Shown piece after piece: positions 17,966 to 26,464 of a DNA stretch of 64,000 bases. Under the pieces are notes generated by a model. The model was not told the DNA's origin, ran no database searches, and saw only the letters and a list, made by a program, of their open reading frames with translations. The translations under genes and the position numbers were made by a program. Origin of the DNA: Pandoraea anapnoica. GTDB lineage: Bacteria; Pseudomonadota; Gammaproteobacteria; Burkholderiales; Burkholderiaceae. The stretch spans positions 213,757 to 277,756 of the forward strand of contig NZ_CABPSP010000008.1 of assembly GCF_902459765.1 (NCBI RefSeq), given 5' to 3'. Numbering within the stretch: position 1 is the stretch's first letter; each line of letters opens with the position of its first letter.

Positions 17966-19822
17966 CTATCGACGTGTGGGCGCAAGGATCACGCGCGGGT
18001 CGCCTGCTGTGGCGGCGTGGAGCGCATCGACCGTCGCGGACCGATGGTCCTGCACCGCGCGTTGATTGATCGAACCTTTGTCCGTCACCTCGCCCAGGTC
18101 GAGCGACGGCGGCGTGTCGAGCAGCAGCAGACGGGCGACGCTCGTGGCGCTGCCACTCGCGCTGGCATTGAGTCGCGTGAGAAGCGACGCGAACATCTCG
18201 CGCACCGGCGTTGATGCCAGCACGTCAGCCAGCGACGCATCCTTCGGCAGACCGCTCAACCGACGGCAATCGTCCACGCGCGGGAAGATCATCAGACCGA
18301 TATCGTCGCGATTGATGCCCGTGACCACCGCGTCCTGCACGTACGGTGCACCTTCGGAGATCACGCGCGCCCGCAGCGGTCCCACGCTGACGAAGGTGCC
18401 CGAACTGAGCTTGAAATCCTCGGTGATGCGTCCGTCGAACTGAAGGCCCGCCTCGGGGTCTTGCGTATCGACGAAGGTCGCGGCGTCACCCGTGCAGTAG
18501 TAGCCCTCTTCGTCGAACACCGGGTCCGACGCTTCGTGACGCCAGTACCCCGCCATAACGTTCGGACCGCGAAAGCGCACTTCGAGCTTCCCACCCACTG
18601 GCGCAAGCTTTACCTCGCACCCCGGGGCGGGCAGGCCGATGTAGCCCGCGCGCATGACCGGTCCCGTGGTGAACATGCAACTCGGCGACGTCTCCGTCAT
18701 CCCGAGACCGGACATGATGCGAATCCGCTCGCCGCAATGCGTTTCGGTCACGCGTTCCAGCCGGTCCCACGCCGCTTGCGACAACCCGGCACCACCGAAG
18801 AAGTACAGATTCACCCGGGCAAAGAAGCGCTCACGCAGGGCCGCGTCGCGCTCCAGCGCAATCGCCAGGTCTTCCCAGCCCTTGGGCACATTGAAGTAGA
18901 CGGTCGGAGAAATCTCGCGCAGGTTGCGCAACGTCTCCTCGAACTTGCCTGCGACGGGCTTGCCGTCGTCGATATACAGCGTGCCACCGTTGTAGAGCGC
19001 GATGCCCACGTTGTGACTGCCGCCATACGTGTGATTCCACGGCAACCAGTCGACGAGCACGGGCGGTGCCTCGCCGAACGTCGGAAACGTTTGCAGCAAC
19101 ATCTGCTGGTTACTGCACAGCATGCGTTGCGTCGTCGGCACGGCCTTCGGCTGACGTGTCGATCCCGACGTGAAGAGAATCTTGGCGACGGTATCGCCGT
19201 TCACCTTCGCGTGTACGGCGTCAATGTCGCGCGGCACCACGTCCGCGAACGTGTCGAACGACACGGTGCCACGATCGCCATCTGCCGTGACGCGAATCAC
19301 CTCGTCGCCCAGCACAGCGTCCATCGCGCGCGCGTAAGCCGTCGCGTCGCTCGCGTACACGAGGCCCGGCTTGAGCAGACCCAGCGTGTGACGCAGCTTG
19401 CCGTAATCCGTCGATACGACGGAGTACGCTGGCGAAATCGGGGCGAACGGCACGCCCGCGTACATCGCACCCAGTGCAAGCTGGAAGTGTTCCAGATCGT
19501 TGCCCGACAAAATGGCGATGGGACGCTCCGCCGACAGGCCCCGGTCGCGCAATGCTTGTGCGATGGCACGCACGCGCAGCAACATCTGCCCATAGGTGAT
19601 GCCGACCCATTCACCGTCCGCGCCACGGCGAGCAACGAGCCACCGCGTCGGATGCTTCGCTGCGCCGGAGACGAGACGGTCGGTCAGACGCTCGGGAAAA
19701 TCGCCCAGCGCCTCACGCGAGCGCAGATACCAGAACTCGCCGTCGCGCTGCACTTCGACACCGGGATTGCCGATGGCGACATGCCGGTAGCGATGCCCGG
19801 CCATGTTGTTGCCTTGATTCAA
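17966..19822 (-). CDS. fcs: Feruloyl-CoA / hydroxycinnamoyl-CoA synthetase
   Basis: A 618-residue ATP-dependent acid:CoA ligase of the ANL family that activates ferulate, p-coumarate or caffeate. The adenylate motif is LFTSGSTRQPKAVPTTQ, followed by WLPWNHTYGGSH, SGLGMTETSPSCMFTTGP and the hinge region DGRITEDFKLSSGTFVSVGP, which is specific to the Fcs subfamily. The best start is TTG at 19822: its ribosome site GGAGACA has the same spacing as in neighbouring genes, while the next ATG (19804) has none. GTG at 19825 is also possible. The gene lies 105 bp after vdh in the same unit. Confidence 0.93.
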   Translation of the reverse strand: MNQGNNMAGHRYRHVAIGNPGVEVQRDGEFWYLRSREALGDFPERLTDRLVSGAAKHPTRWLVARRGADGEWVGITYGQMLLRVRAIAQALRDRGLSAERPIAILSGNDLEHFQLALGAMYAGVPFAPISPAYSVVSTDYGKLRHTLGLLKPGLVYASDATAYARAMDAVLGDEVIRVTADGDRGTVSFDTFADVVPRDIDAVHAKVNGDTVAKILFTSGSTRQPKAVPTTQRMLCSNQQMLLQTFPTFGEAPPVLVDWLPWNHTYGGSHNVGIALYNGGTLYIDDGKPVAGKFEETLRNLREISPTVYFNVPKGWEDLAIALERDAALRERFFARVNLYFFGGAGLSQAAWDRLERVTETHCGERIRIMSGLGMTETSPSCMFTTGPVMRAGYIGLPAPGCEVKLAPVGGKLEVRFRGPNVMAGYWRHEASDPVFDEEGYYCTGDAATFVDTQDPEAGLQFDGRITEDFKLSSGTFVSVGPLRARVISEGAPYVQDAVVTGINRDDIGLMIFPRVDDCRRLSGLPKDASLADVLASTPVREMFASLLTRLNASASGSATSVARLLLLDTPPSLDLGEVTDKGSINQRAVQDHRSATVDALHAATAGDPRVILAPTRR

Positions 19823-19927
19823 CACACTGTCTCCTGCTGGGTCAAGCACTCACCCGGCACGACGCGCTTTTTGTTCTCTGGGCAGCGTTCGTGCACGGGG
19901 ACATTGTCGTCTCCCGCGTTGCGGGGA

Positions 19928-21379
19928 TCAGATCGGATAGTGACGCGGTGTCGTCTGCACGGTGATCCAGCGCAGTTCCGTGAATTCTCCGATGGAGGCC
20001 TTACTACCGAAACGTCCGTAACCGCTCGCCTTTACGCCGCCGAACGGCATTTGGGCTTCGTCGTGCACGGTCGGGCCGTTGATGTGGCAGATGCCAGATT
20101 CGATACGCTTGGCCAGTTGCAGCGCGCGAGAGACGTCGCGGCTGAAGATCGCCGCCGACAAGCCGAACTCGCTGTCGTTCGCCGCGCGCACCGCTTCGTC
20201 GTCGCCGCTCACACGTTGAATCGTCACCACCGGGCCGAACGACTCCTCGCGATACAAGCGCATGGCAGGCGTCACGCCATCGACAATCGTCGCCTGCATG
20301 ATTGCACCGTCGACGCGGCACCCGAGCGGCAGACGTGCACCGTGTTCGCGTGCATCCTCGACCAACGCCGCGACACGCGATGCCGCCTGTGCGCTCACCA
20401 TCGCACCAAGCACGCTGTCGGGCGACGTCGGCGCACCGGCGTGCAGCTTGGCGGCCTTCGCCGTCAGCTTCTCCACGAACGCATCGGCAATGCGTGCGTC
20501 GACGATCACGCGCTCCGTCGACATGCAGATCTGCCCTTGATTGAAGAACGCGCCGAAGGCGACGCCATCGACGGCGGCATCGAGATCGGCGTCGTCCAGC
20601 ACCATCACGGGCGCCTTGCCGCCCAGCTCCAGCAGCGCAGGCTTGAGATGCTCGGCCGCGAGACGCGCGATGATGCGGCCCACGTGCGTTGAACCCGTGA
20701 AGTTCACGCGACGTACCGCCGGATGCGCAATGAGACGCGCCACGATCTCGCCAGCATCCTGCGGTGCGTTCGTCACGACATTAACAACACCGTCGCCCAG
20801 TCCCGCTTCATGCAGGCAAGCACCGATCAGCGCATGCACGCCGGGGCACTGCTCCGATGCTTTGAGCACCACGGTATTGCCGCACGCGAGCGGCATCGCG
20901 AGCGCGCGCGTCGCCAGAATCACCGGTGCATTCCACGGCGCGATGCCGAGCACCACGCCGACCGGCGAGCGCACCGCCATCGCGAGACTGCCGGGCACGT
21001 CGCTGGGAATGACGCTGCCGTCGATCTGCGTCGTCATCGCCGCCGCTTCGCGCAGCATGTTGGCGGCGAGCATGACGTTGAAGCCGTACCAGTTCGCCAT
21101 CGCACCGGTCTCGGCTGCGCCAATCGCGATGAACTCCGCCGCGCGGGCGTCCATGCGCTCGGCGGCCGCAAGCAGACGCTGACGGCGCGCCGTCGGAGAG
21201 AGCGCCGCCCACGCGGGGAACGCGGCCTGAGCGGCATCGACGGCCGCGTCGGCGTCGACCAGCGTGGCCGCCGGGGCGCGCGTCGCCACGTCGCCCGTCA
21301 CCGGATCGATTCGCTCGAACGTCGCCCCGCCTTGCGCGCCACGCCACTGGCCGCCAATCAGCATCTGCACTTCATGCAT
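19928..21379 (-). CDS. vdh: Vanillin / 4-hydroxybenzaldehyde dehydrogenase
   Basis: A 483-residue NAD(P)+-dependent aldehyde dehydrogenase. The catalytic pair is Glu251 in LLELGGKAP and Cys285 in NQGQICMSTERV; FTGSTHVGR is the cofactor glycine motif and the substrate-tunnel region PWNAPVILATRALAMPLACGN is as in vanillin/salicylaldehyde dehydrogenases. It oxidises the aldehyde freed by Ech to vanillate or 4-hydroxybenzoate, the latter being the PobA substrate. It starts 18 bp after ech and is likely co-transcribed with it. Confidence 0.92.
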   Translation of the reverse strand: MHEVQMLIGGQWRGAQGGATFERIDPVTGDVATRAPAATLVDADAAVDAAQAAFPAWAALSPTARRQRLLAAAERMDARAAEFIAIGAAETGAMANWYGFNVMLAANMLREAAAMTTQIDGSVIPSDVPGSLAMAVRSPVGVVLGIAPWNAPVILATRALAMPLACGNTVVLKASEQCPGVHALIGACLHEAGLGDGVVNVVTNAPQDAGEIVARLIAHPAVRRVNFTGSTHVGRIIARLAAEHLKPALLELGGKAPVMVLDDADLDAAVDGVAFGAFFNQGQICMSTERVIVDARIADAFVEKLTAKAAKLHAGAPTSPDSVLGAMVSAQAASRVAALVEDAREHGARLPLGCRVDGAIMQATIVDGVTPAMRLYREESFGPVVTIQRVSGDDEAVRAANDSEFGLSAAIFSRDVSRALQLAKRIESGICHINGPTVHDEAQMPFGGVKASGYGRFGSKASIGEFTELRWITVQTTPRHYPI

Positions 21380-21397
21380 CGCAGTCTTCCTCAGTGT

Positions 21398-22228
21398 TCA
21401 ACGCTTGTAGGCTTGCAGGCCCGGCTTGATCGACTTGTCGTCGAGGAACTGCTTCAGGCCCTGTTCGCGGCCATGCTCCGGATCGCGCAGTTGCGCCTGA
21501 TCGAGCTTGGCGTACAGGTAGTCTTCGCACTGCTCCCATGTGAGTTCGCGCGAACGCTTGAAGCCATGCTTCGCCGCACGCAGCACCACCGGATTCTTTT
21601 CGAGCAGTTTGGCGGCGAGCGCCAGCGTGGCGGCGCGCAATTCGGCGAGCGGCACGCTCTGATTGACGAGCCCCATGTCGGCGGCTTCGCGACCGGTGAA
21701 CGTGTCGCCCGTCATGATGTAGTGCAGCGCACGACGATGGCCCACCGTGTCGGCCATGGCCTTGCTCACCAGATTGCCCGGCGGAATGCCCCAGTTGATT
21801 TCCGACAGGCCGAACACGGCGTCGTCGGCGGCAATCGCCAGATCGCAGGCCACCAGCGGCGAGAAGCCACCGCCGAAGCACCAGCCGTTGACCATCGCGA
21901 TGGTCGGCTTGGCGTACATGCGCAGACGACGCCATTGCCAATCGGAGGCGTCGCGGCGAATACGCTCCTGCACGATCTCCGGTCCGCCGTCGATCTCGCG
22001 GAAGTACTCCTTCAGGTCCATCCCGGCCGTCCACGCAGCGCCAGCGCCCGTCAGCACGACAACACGCGCATCGTTATCGAGTTCGAGCGCGTCGAGCACC
22101 TGATTCATCTCAGTGTTCAGCGTCGGGCTCATCGCGTTGCGCTTATCCGGACGATTGAAGGTCACCCAGCCAATGCCGCCCTCCACCTTCACGTCGACCG
22201 TCTTCCAGCGTCCTTCGTATGCATTCAT
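21398..22228 (-). CDS. ech: p-Hydroxycinnamoyl-CoA hydratase/lyase
   Basis: A 276-residue crotonase-fold enzyme that hydrates feruloyl- or p-coumaroyl-CoA and then cleaves it to the aldehyde and acetyl-CoA. Length and numbering agree with the Pseudomonas fluorescens enzyme: Ser123 in GGGFSPLVACDLA, Glu143 in LSEINWGIPPG and Tyr239 in EDYLYAKLD fall on the residues known for catalysis and phenol recognition. The oxyanion hole is around WTAGMDLKEYF. It is the first gene of the leftward unit, with a MarR-type half-conserved site 83 bp upstream. Confidence 0.96.
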   Translation of the reverse strand: MNAYEGRWKTVDVKVEGGIGWVTFNRPDKRNAMSPTLNTEMNQVLDALELDNDARVVVLTGAGAAWTAGMDLKEYFREIDGGPEIVQERIRRDASDWQWRRLRMYAKPTIAMVNGWCFGGGFSPLVACDLAIAADDAVFGLSEINWGIPPGNLVSKAMADTVGHRRALHYIMTGDTFTGREAADMGLVNQSVPLAELRAATLALAAKLLEKNPVVLRAAKHGFKRSRELTWEQCEDYLYAKLDQAQLRDPEHGREQGLKQFLDDKSIKPGLQAYKR

Positions 22229-22310
22229 TTTGCGTAATTCCCAAATGTCCGGGGCAACCGAACCGCGTGCCGGGAGTGGTGCGCGGCGTTGCCGACAGAC
22301 ACAATTTAAT

Positions 22311-22325
22311 ATCAGGTTACCTTAC
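22311..22325. promoter_or_regulatory. MarR-type operator candidate upstream of ech
   Basis: ATCAGGTTACCTTAC is an imperfect dyad preceded by ATTTAAT. It matches the perfect site at 25043-25057 (read on the other strand) at 13 of 15 positions, 83 bp before the ech ATG. It is probably the repressor site for the ech-vdh-fcs operon. Confidence 0.65.
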
Positions 22326-22379
22326 ATTGCAAGCGCGACGACTTCAGGGGAAACCCTGAAGATCGATCCGCGCTTGCGA

Positions 22380-23522
22380 TCAGAACGTGTGACGCATGCC
22401 GAGCATCACACCTGCCTGCCCTTCGCCTGCGGGCGGCGTGGTACCACCACCGCCGCCGCTGACCGAATAGGCCGCGCGGGCGCTGTTGAAGAGGTAGGCG
22501 GCCTGTGCATAGACGGCCGTGCGCACGGAGAGCGAATACGTCGCACGCAGCGTGGTCATCGTGCCACGCGTGTCGTGGTCGCTGTTGATGATGCGATAGA
22601 CCTCGGCGTCGACCAGCCAGGCGGGCGTGACGCTGTACGCTGCACCGAGGTAGAAAAGGTTCGAATGCGTGTTGACGGCAGACGTCGACACGCGACGTCC
22701 CAGCCAGCCGCCGCCGACCTTGAACGCACCGTACTTGTAATACGCGCCGAGGGTGGTGCGCGTGTCCTTGTCGCCGCTGCTGGTGAAAACGGATGTGGCC
22801 TGACCGTCGAAGAAGTTGGCCGCCGCGTTGGTGCCGCCGCGCTGCTCTTCATACGACGCCGCCACGCCGAAGTTGCTCGCGTCGTATTTGAGCATGACCG
22901 ACCAGTCGCGACATTGCACCGACTGACCCGGCACTTGTCCGGCGCAGGTGCCCTGCCCCGGCGAATTGCCGGTGCCTGCCGAGTCACGGCCAAAGGAATA
23001 GCCAGCGCCGAACGTCAGGCCCTGCCAGCCAACCTGATACGTCACCGAGTTGTCGGTGCGGGCGTTCGGGATGTAGGCGTCGAACGACCCCATGCCGTAG
23101 ATGTCCGGCCCGAGAATGTCCGAGCCCAGCAACGCGTAGTACGTCATGGTGTATTGGCGGCCGAACGACAGCGTGCCATACGGCCCCTTCACACCCACGA
23201 ACGCCTGACGGCCGAACAAACGACCGCCCTGACCGAGATCGCCGCCACGAATGTTGAAACCGCTCTCCAGCTGGAAGATGGCCGCGAGTCCACCGCCGAG
23301 GTCTTCACTGCCGCGCAGCCCCCAGCGCGACGGCAGTTCGCCGGTCACGCCCGGCATGCGCACGACCGAGCCGTTCGGGCTCGCATGCGAGACGTACTCG
23401 ATGCCGGTGTCGACGATGCCGTACAGCGTGACGCTCGACTGCGCGCAGGCGATGGACGGTACCGCCAACGCGGCGACCGCCGCCAATGGCGCAAGCGTGT
23501 GACGTGAAATGCGAAAAGCCAT
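22380..23522 (-). CDS. Gram-negative porin, probable hydroxycinnamate outer-membrane channel
   Basis: A 380-residue outer-membrane porin. The signal peptide is MAFRISRHTLAPLAAVAALAVPSIACA, cut before QSSVTLYGIVDTG; SRWGLRGSEDLGGGLAAIFQLESG and the C-terminal GMRHTF are classic. The ATG at 23522 has GGAG seven bases upstream, while the longer upstream frame is Arg-rich and precedes the ribosome site. It lies 162 bp after the MFS gene on the same strand and before the ech operator, so a joint porin plus transporter role in uptake of hydroxycinnamates is likely. A Gly-rich, Pro-containing insertion (GGGGGTTPP) occurs in the last loop. Confidence 0.92.
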   Translation of the reverse strand: MAFRISRHTLAPLAAVAALAVPSIACAQSSVTLYGIVDTGIEYVSHASPNGSVVRMPGVTGELPSRWGLRGSEDLGGGLAAIFQLESGFNIRGGDLGQGGRLFGRQAFVGVKGPYGTLSFGRQYTMTYYALLGSDILGPDIYGMGSFDAYIPNARTDNSVTYQVGWQGLTFGAGYSFGRDSAGTGNSPGQGTCAGQVPGQSVQCRDWSVMLKYDASNFGVAASYEEQRGGTNAAANFFDGQATSVFTSSGDKDTRTTLGAYYKYGAFKVGGGWLGRRVSTSAVNTHSNLFYLGAAYSVTPAWLVDAEVYRIINSDHDTRGTMTTLRATYSLSVRTAVYAQAAYLFNSARAAYSVSGGGGGTTPPAGEGQAGVMLGMRHTF

Positions 23523-23684
23523 GAAAGTCTCCAGATTATTGATGTCGTTATATGTGCTACGTGAATCAGTCGATGCGTCCGGCGTTACGCCAGAAAAAAC
23601 GCGACGGCGGCCTTTGCATGCCGTCCGTCGCGCACAAGCGAGGCCGAGTCGAGTCAACCTTTCGGGCCAACTCGTGAAGCGAAC

Positions 23685-24950
23685 TCAGTCGGCCGCGCGG
23701 GGACGACGGATTAGCGTGAGTGCCGCCAGTGCGGCCACGATGGTCACGGGAATGCTTGCGCCGATCACCACCGCTGCGCTGCTACCCACCGCGAGCAACA
23801 TCCCAGCGGCGAGCGGGCCAACCACGGAACCGATGCGACCGATGGCAACCGCTGCGCCCACGCCGGTGCCACGCATGGCCGTCGGGTAATAGGCGGCGGC
23901 GAGCGCGTAGAGCACCGACTGGCCGCCGATGATGAACATGCCCGCGAAGAACGCTGCCGCAGCCAGCACGCCGAAACCGTGTGCGGCAGCCAGACCGACG
24001 AGCGAGGCGATCATGCCGAGATACATGCCGCCGATCACGAACGACATGCGCGCGCGGTCCATCAGATAGCCCAGCCCCAGTACACCAACAGCGCTACCCA
24101 CGTTGAAGAGAATCTGCACCCAGCCGATTTCGCCACGCGCAAGACCACGCGATCCCATCAGCGATGGCAGCCAGTTAAGCAGGAAATACAGCACGATCAG
24201 CGTGCAGAAGTAGGACAGCCAGAGCTGCACCGTCGAGAGACCGCGCCCTTCGGAGAACAACACCGACGTCATCGGCGCGGGCGTCGCGCGCTGTCCTTGC
24301 GACGTCGCCGCAGCGAACGCACGCGACTCCGGCAGGAACCAGGCGAGCAACGGCAGCAGCAGGATCGGGCCGAGACCACCGACGTAGAAGATGTGCCGCC
24401 AGTCGGCATCGCTCACCGACAGCATGCCGATGGTCGCCGCGATGCCGCCACCCAGCGGAATGCCGCAATACATGATGCTCACGGCCGTGCCGCGCAAACG
24501 CGGTGCCACCGCCTCCGACGACAGTGCAATCAGGTTCGGCATCGCGCCGCCCAGCCCGACGCCCGTGAGCATACGCACGATCACCAGCATCCAGAAATCC
24601 GACACGAACGCCGTGGCGATCGACAACACACCGAACAGCGCGGCACTCAGCATCAGCACGCGCTTGCGGCCAATGCTGTCGGCAAGACGTCCGCCCACCA
24701 TCGCGCCCGGCAACAAGCCGAACGTGCCCGCCGAGAACGCAATGCCCATCTGCGCCACGCTCAGGCCGAACTCCTTCGCCATGCCGCGCGCCGCCACCCC
24801 GACCGACTGCAAGTCGAGGCCTTCGAGCAACGCCACCGCGAAGCACAACGCGAGTGTCAGCGCCACGGAATTCGCCGCACTGCCGACCCCGCCGGTCCCG
24901 TCATCTCCCAACGGCAACGCCTGCGCGCCGCCCTCCCGATTCGATTTCAT
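23685..24950 (-). CDS. MFS aromatic acid transporter (AAHS-like), hydroxycinnamate uptake
   Basis: A 421-residue MFS permease with 12 helices. ALLEGLDLQSVGVAARGMAKEF in helix 1 and GGRLADSIGRKRVLM in loop 2-3 mark the AAHS branch. It sits between the porin and marR and follows a perfect MarR-type dyad at 25043, 93 bp from its start, so control by the same regulator as ech and uptake of ferulate/p-coumarate are inferred. The start at 24950 has AGGAGA six bases upstream; 22 upstream in-frame residues lack support. Confidence 0.87.
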   Translation of the reverse strand: MKSNREGGAQALPLGDDGTGGVGSAANSVALTLALCFAVALLEGLDLQSVGVAARGMAKEFGLSVAQMGIAFSAGTFGLLPGAMVGGRLADSIGRKRVLMLSAALFGVLSIATAFVSDFWMLVIVRMLTGVGLGGAMPNLIALSSEAVAPRLRGTAVSIMYCGIPLGGGIAATIGMLSVSDADWRHIFYVGGLGPILLLPLLAWFLPESRAFAAATSQGQRATPAPMTSVLFSEGRGLSTVQLWLSYFCTLIVLYFLLNWLPSLMGSRGLARGEIGWVQILFNVGSAVGVLGLGYLMDRARMSFVIGGMYLGMIASLVGLAAAHGFGVLAAAAFFAGMFIIGGQSVLYALAAAYYPTAMRGTGVGAAVAIGRIGSVVGPLAAGMLLAVGSSAAVVIGASIPVTIVAALAALTLIRRPRAAD

Positions 24951-25042
24951 GGTGTCTCCTGTCATCTTCTTTATGGATGTCGGTTGCCACCCCGCACGGT
25001 CCATCGACATCGGCAACGAACGCCTGCCGCGCAGACCATTTA

Positions 25043-25057
25043 ATCAGGTAACCTGAT
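25043..25057. promoter_or_regulatory. Perfect MarR-type operator upstream of the hydroxycinnamate transporter
   Basis: ATCAGGTAACCTGAT has perfect 7-bp arms around one central base, followed by ATTAAA. It is the most symmetric of three related sites (also 22311 and 25246), all close to genes of the hydroxycinnamate block. Confidence 0.72.
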
Positions 25058-25154
25058 ATTAAAGGCGCACGTATGACGCACGTGACAACGCTGCGAGAGC
25101 GTTGCATCGCTTTCGTCTTGCCGGGTCACTGGGATTCGGTCGCGCGCTTATTTA

Positions 25155-25225
25155 GCGTCGGCAGACTACCGCCGACGCGGCGCGATCCGGTTAGCCGCCG
25201 GTCGGCATACGACGATGCCTACCGG
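25155..25225. other. Two stem-loops between marR and the transporter gene
   Basis: The first is a perfect 8-bp stem (GCGTCGGC with GCCGACGC, 25155-25178, loop of 8). The second has 11-nt arms CCGGTCGGCAT and ATGCCTACCGG with one mismatch (25198-25225). Both lie 3' of marR and may end its transcript; no T-tract follows. The rest of the 346-bp gap holds the two operator candidates and no gene. Confidence 0.45.
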
Positions 25226-25245
25226 GGTGACGGACTCCATTTAAT

Positions 25246-25260
25246 ATCAAGCAACCTGAC
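25246..25260. promoter_or_regulatory. Degenerate third copy of the MarR-type site
   Basis: ATCAAGCAACCTGAC is preceded by ATTTAAT, as at 22311, and agrees with the perfect site at 12 of 15 positions. It lies 37 bp past the marR stop and 296 bp upstream of the MFS start. It may be an auxiliary site. Confidence 0.5.
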
Positions 25261-25296
25261 AATACAAGCTGTTGTCCGGTCGGGACAAACCCGGAG

Positions 25297-25872
25297 TCAG
25301 TCGCGCAGATTGCGCACGAACATTTCGAGATGACGCTGCACGGCAGCGGCGTCGTCGCGCGCCACACCGGCACGCATGCGCGTGTCGATTTCCTTGGCGA
25401 CGGCTTCGCATTGCGCGAGCACACGCCGACCTTCGTCGGTCAGTTGCAGCAGTACGATCCGGCCGTGATTCGGATCCGGTTCGCGGGTGATCCACTGACG
25501 CGACGCCATCACGCTCACGACTTCATTGGCGGACTGCGGCGTGATGAACGAGCGTTGCGCGAGTTGCGCGTTGGAGAGCTTGCCGCGCGCATCGAGCACG
25601 GAAAGCGCGGTGAATTGCGCGAGCGTGAGGCCCAACGGTGCGAGCGCTTCCGACATGTGTCGGCGTAGCAAACGGTCGAGACTGGCGATGACGTAGGTCA
25701 GGCGCAGTTTGGAGCGGCGCGGGCGGGCGTCGGCCCCTGTCGCATCGGTGGAGGCCGTAAGTTCCACATCGCCGTCGGCCGCGAGCGCGACATTGTCCGG
25801 CGTGTCGTGCGAACGCGAGTCGCTGGCGGCAACCGCAGCGGCAGTCTTCTTCTTCGAGGGTACGACGCTCAT
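25297..25872 (-). CDS. MarR-family regulator, probable hydroxycinnamoyl-CoA-responsive repressor
   Basis: A 191-residue regulator. The first about 55 residues are polar, Ala/Asp/Ser-rich and probably disordered; the MarR fold covers the rest, with the helix-turn-helix KLSNAQLAQRSFITPQSANEVVSVMASRQWI and the wing REPDPNHGRIVLLQLTDEG. Architecture and context match regulators of the FerC/CouR/HcaR type, which release DNA on binding the CoA thioester of ferulate or p-coumarate. Three related dyads lie upstream of the transporter and ech genes. No such site is visible before its own start in 25873-26050, so autoregulation is not evident. Confidence 0.86.
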   Translation of the reverse strand: MSVVPSKKKTAAAVAASDSRSHDTPDNVALAADGDVELTASTDATGADARPRRSKLRLTYVIASLDRLLRRHMSEALAPLGLTLAQFTALSVLDARGKLSNAQLAQRSFITPQSANEVVSVMASRQWITREPDPNHGRIVLLQLTDEGRRVLAQCEAVAKEIDTRMRAGVARDDAAAVQRHLEMFVRNLRD

Positions 25873-25932
25873 GATGACTCAGCGAGAATGCGCAGATTTT
25901 CGCGTAATGCGGGAAAGTCAGCAGTGTAACGC

Positions 25933-25951
25933 CGCCACCGGGGCGGTGGCG
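25933..25951 (-). terminator. Possible terminator of the chemosensory-like operon
   Basis: A 7-bp GC stem, CGCCACC with GGTGGCG, loop GGGGC, lies 100 bp after the cheY stop and before the marR start. It lacks a T-run, so confidence is low. Confidence 0.35.
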
Positions 25952-26050
25952 ACGGTCTGCCCGCGATTCATCCCGACGATGAGCGGCGTTCTCCGCCTGA
26001 CCGGCTCGCCGGAAGCCCCCTCAGACCTCCGGCGCGGCCAGCAAGGGGTA

Positions 26051-26416
26051 TCAGCTGGCGAGCTTGCGAAACGTTTCCAGCACGGCGTCGCCCTTGAACG
26101 GCTTGACGATCCAGCCCTTCACACCTGCGGCTTTACCGCGCTCCTTCATGGCCGGGCTGCTTTCGGTAGTGAGCATCACGACATTGACGGATGCGTTCGC
26201 GAGTTCGCCGCGAATCTTCTCGACCATCGTCAGGCCGTCCATATTCGGCATGTTCACATCGCTGATGACGAGACGCACGCCCGGGCTGGCCTTGATCTTG
26301 GCGAGGCCGTCGCGGCCGTCGACGGCAGTGTCCACGTCCAGGCCGTTCTTGCGCAGAAAACCAGCGACTTCGTCGCGCACGGTGCTCGAATCGTCGACCA
26401 CGAGAATCTTCGACAT
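26051..26416 (-). CDS. CheY-like single-domain response regulator
   Basis: A 121-residue receiver domain alone. The acid pair Asp8/Asp9 in LVVDDS, the phosphorylation site Asp53 in ISDVNMP, Thr83/84 in MLTTES and Lys105 in VKPFKG are all in place, so it should be phosphorylated. It has no output domain and must act by protein contact, as CheY does on the flagellar switch. It is the last gene of a five-gene leftward operon with a CheA-like kinase and two CheC/CheX-type phosphatases. Whether the output is the flagellar motor, a pilus or another target cannot be told here. Confidence 0.93.
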   Translation of the reverse strand: MSKILVVDDSSTVRDEVAGFLRKNGLDVDTAVDGRDGLAKIKASPGVRLVISDVNMPNMDGLTMVEKIRGELANASVNVVMLTTESSPAMKERGKAAGVKGWIVKPFKGDAVLETFRKLAS

Positions 26417-26464
26417 GGTGTTGTCCTTTGTGTGTAAGAGAGAGTGAATTGGCGAGCCGGGATC

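Noticed and set aside
18461-20692. Plus-strand open frame of 743 codons across fcs and vdh
   Set aside because: It lies antisense to two clear enzymes, is extremely rich in Arg and His, and has no family similarity; a typical shadow frame in GC-rich DNA.
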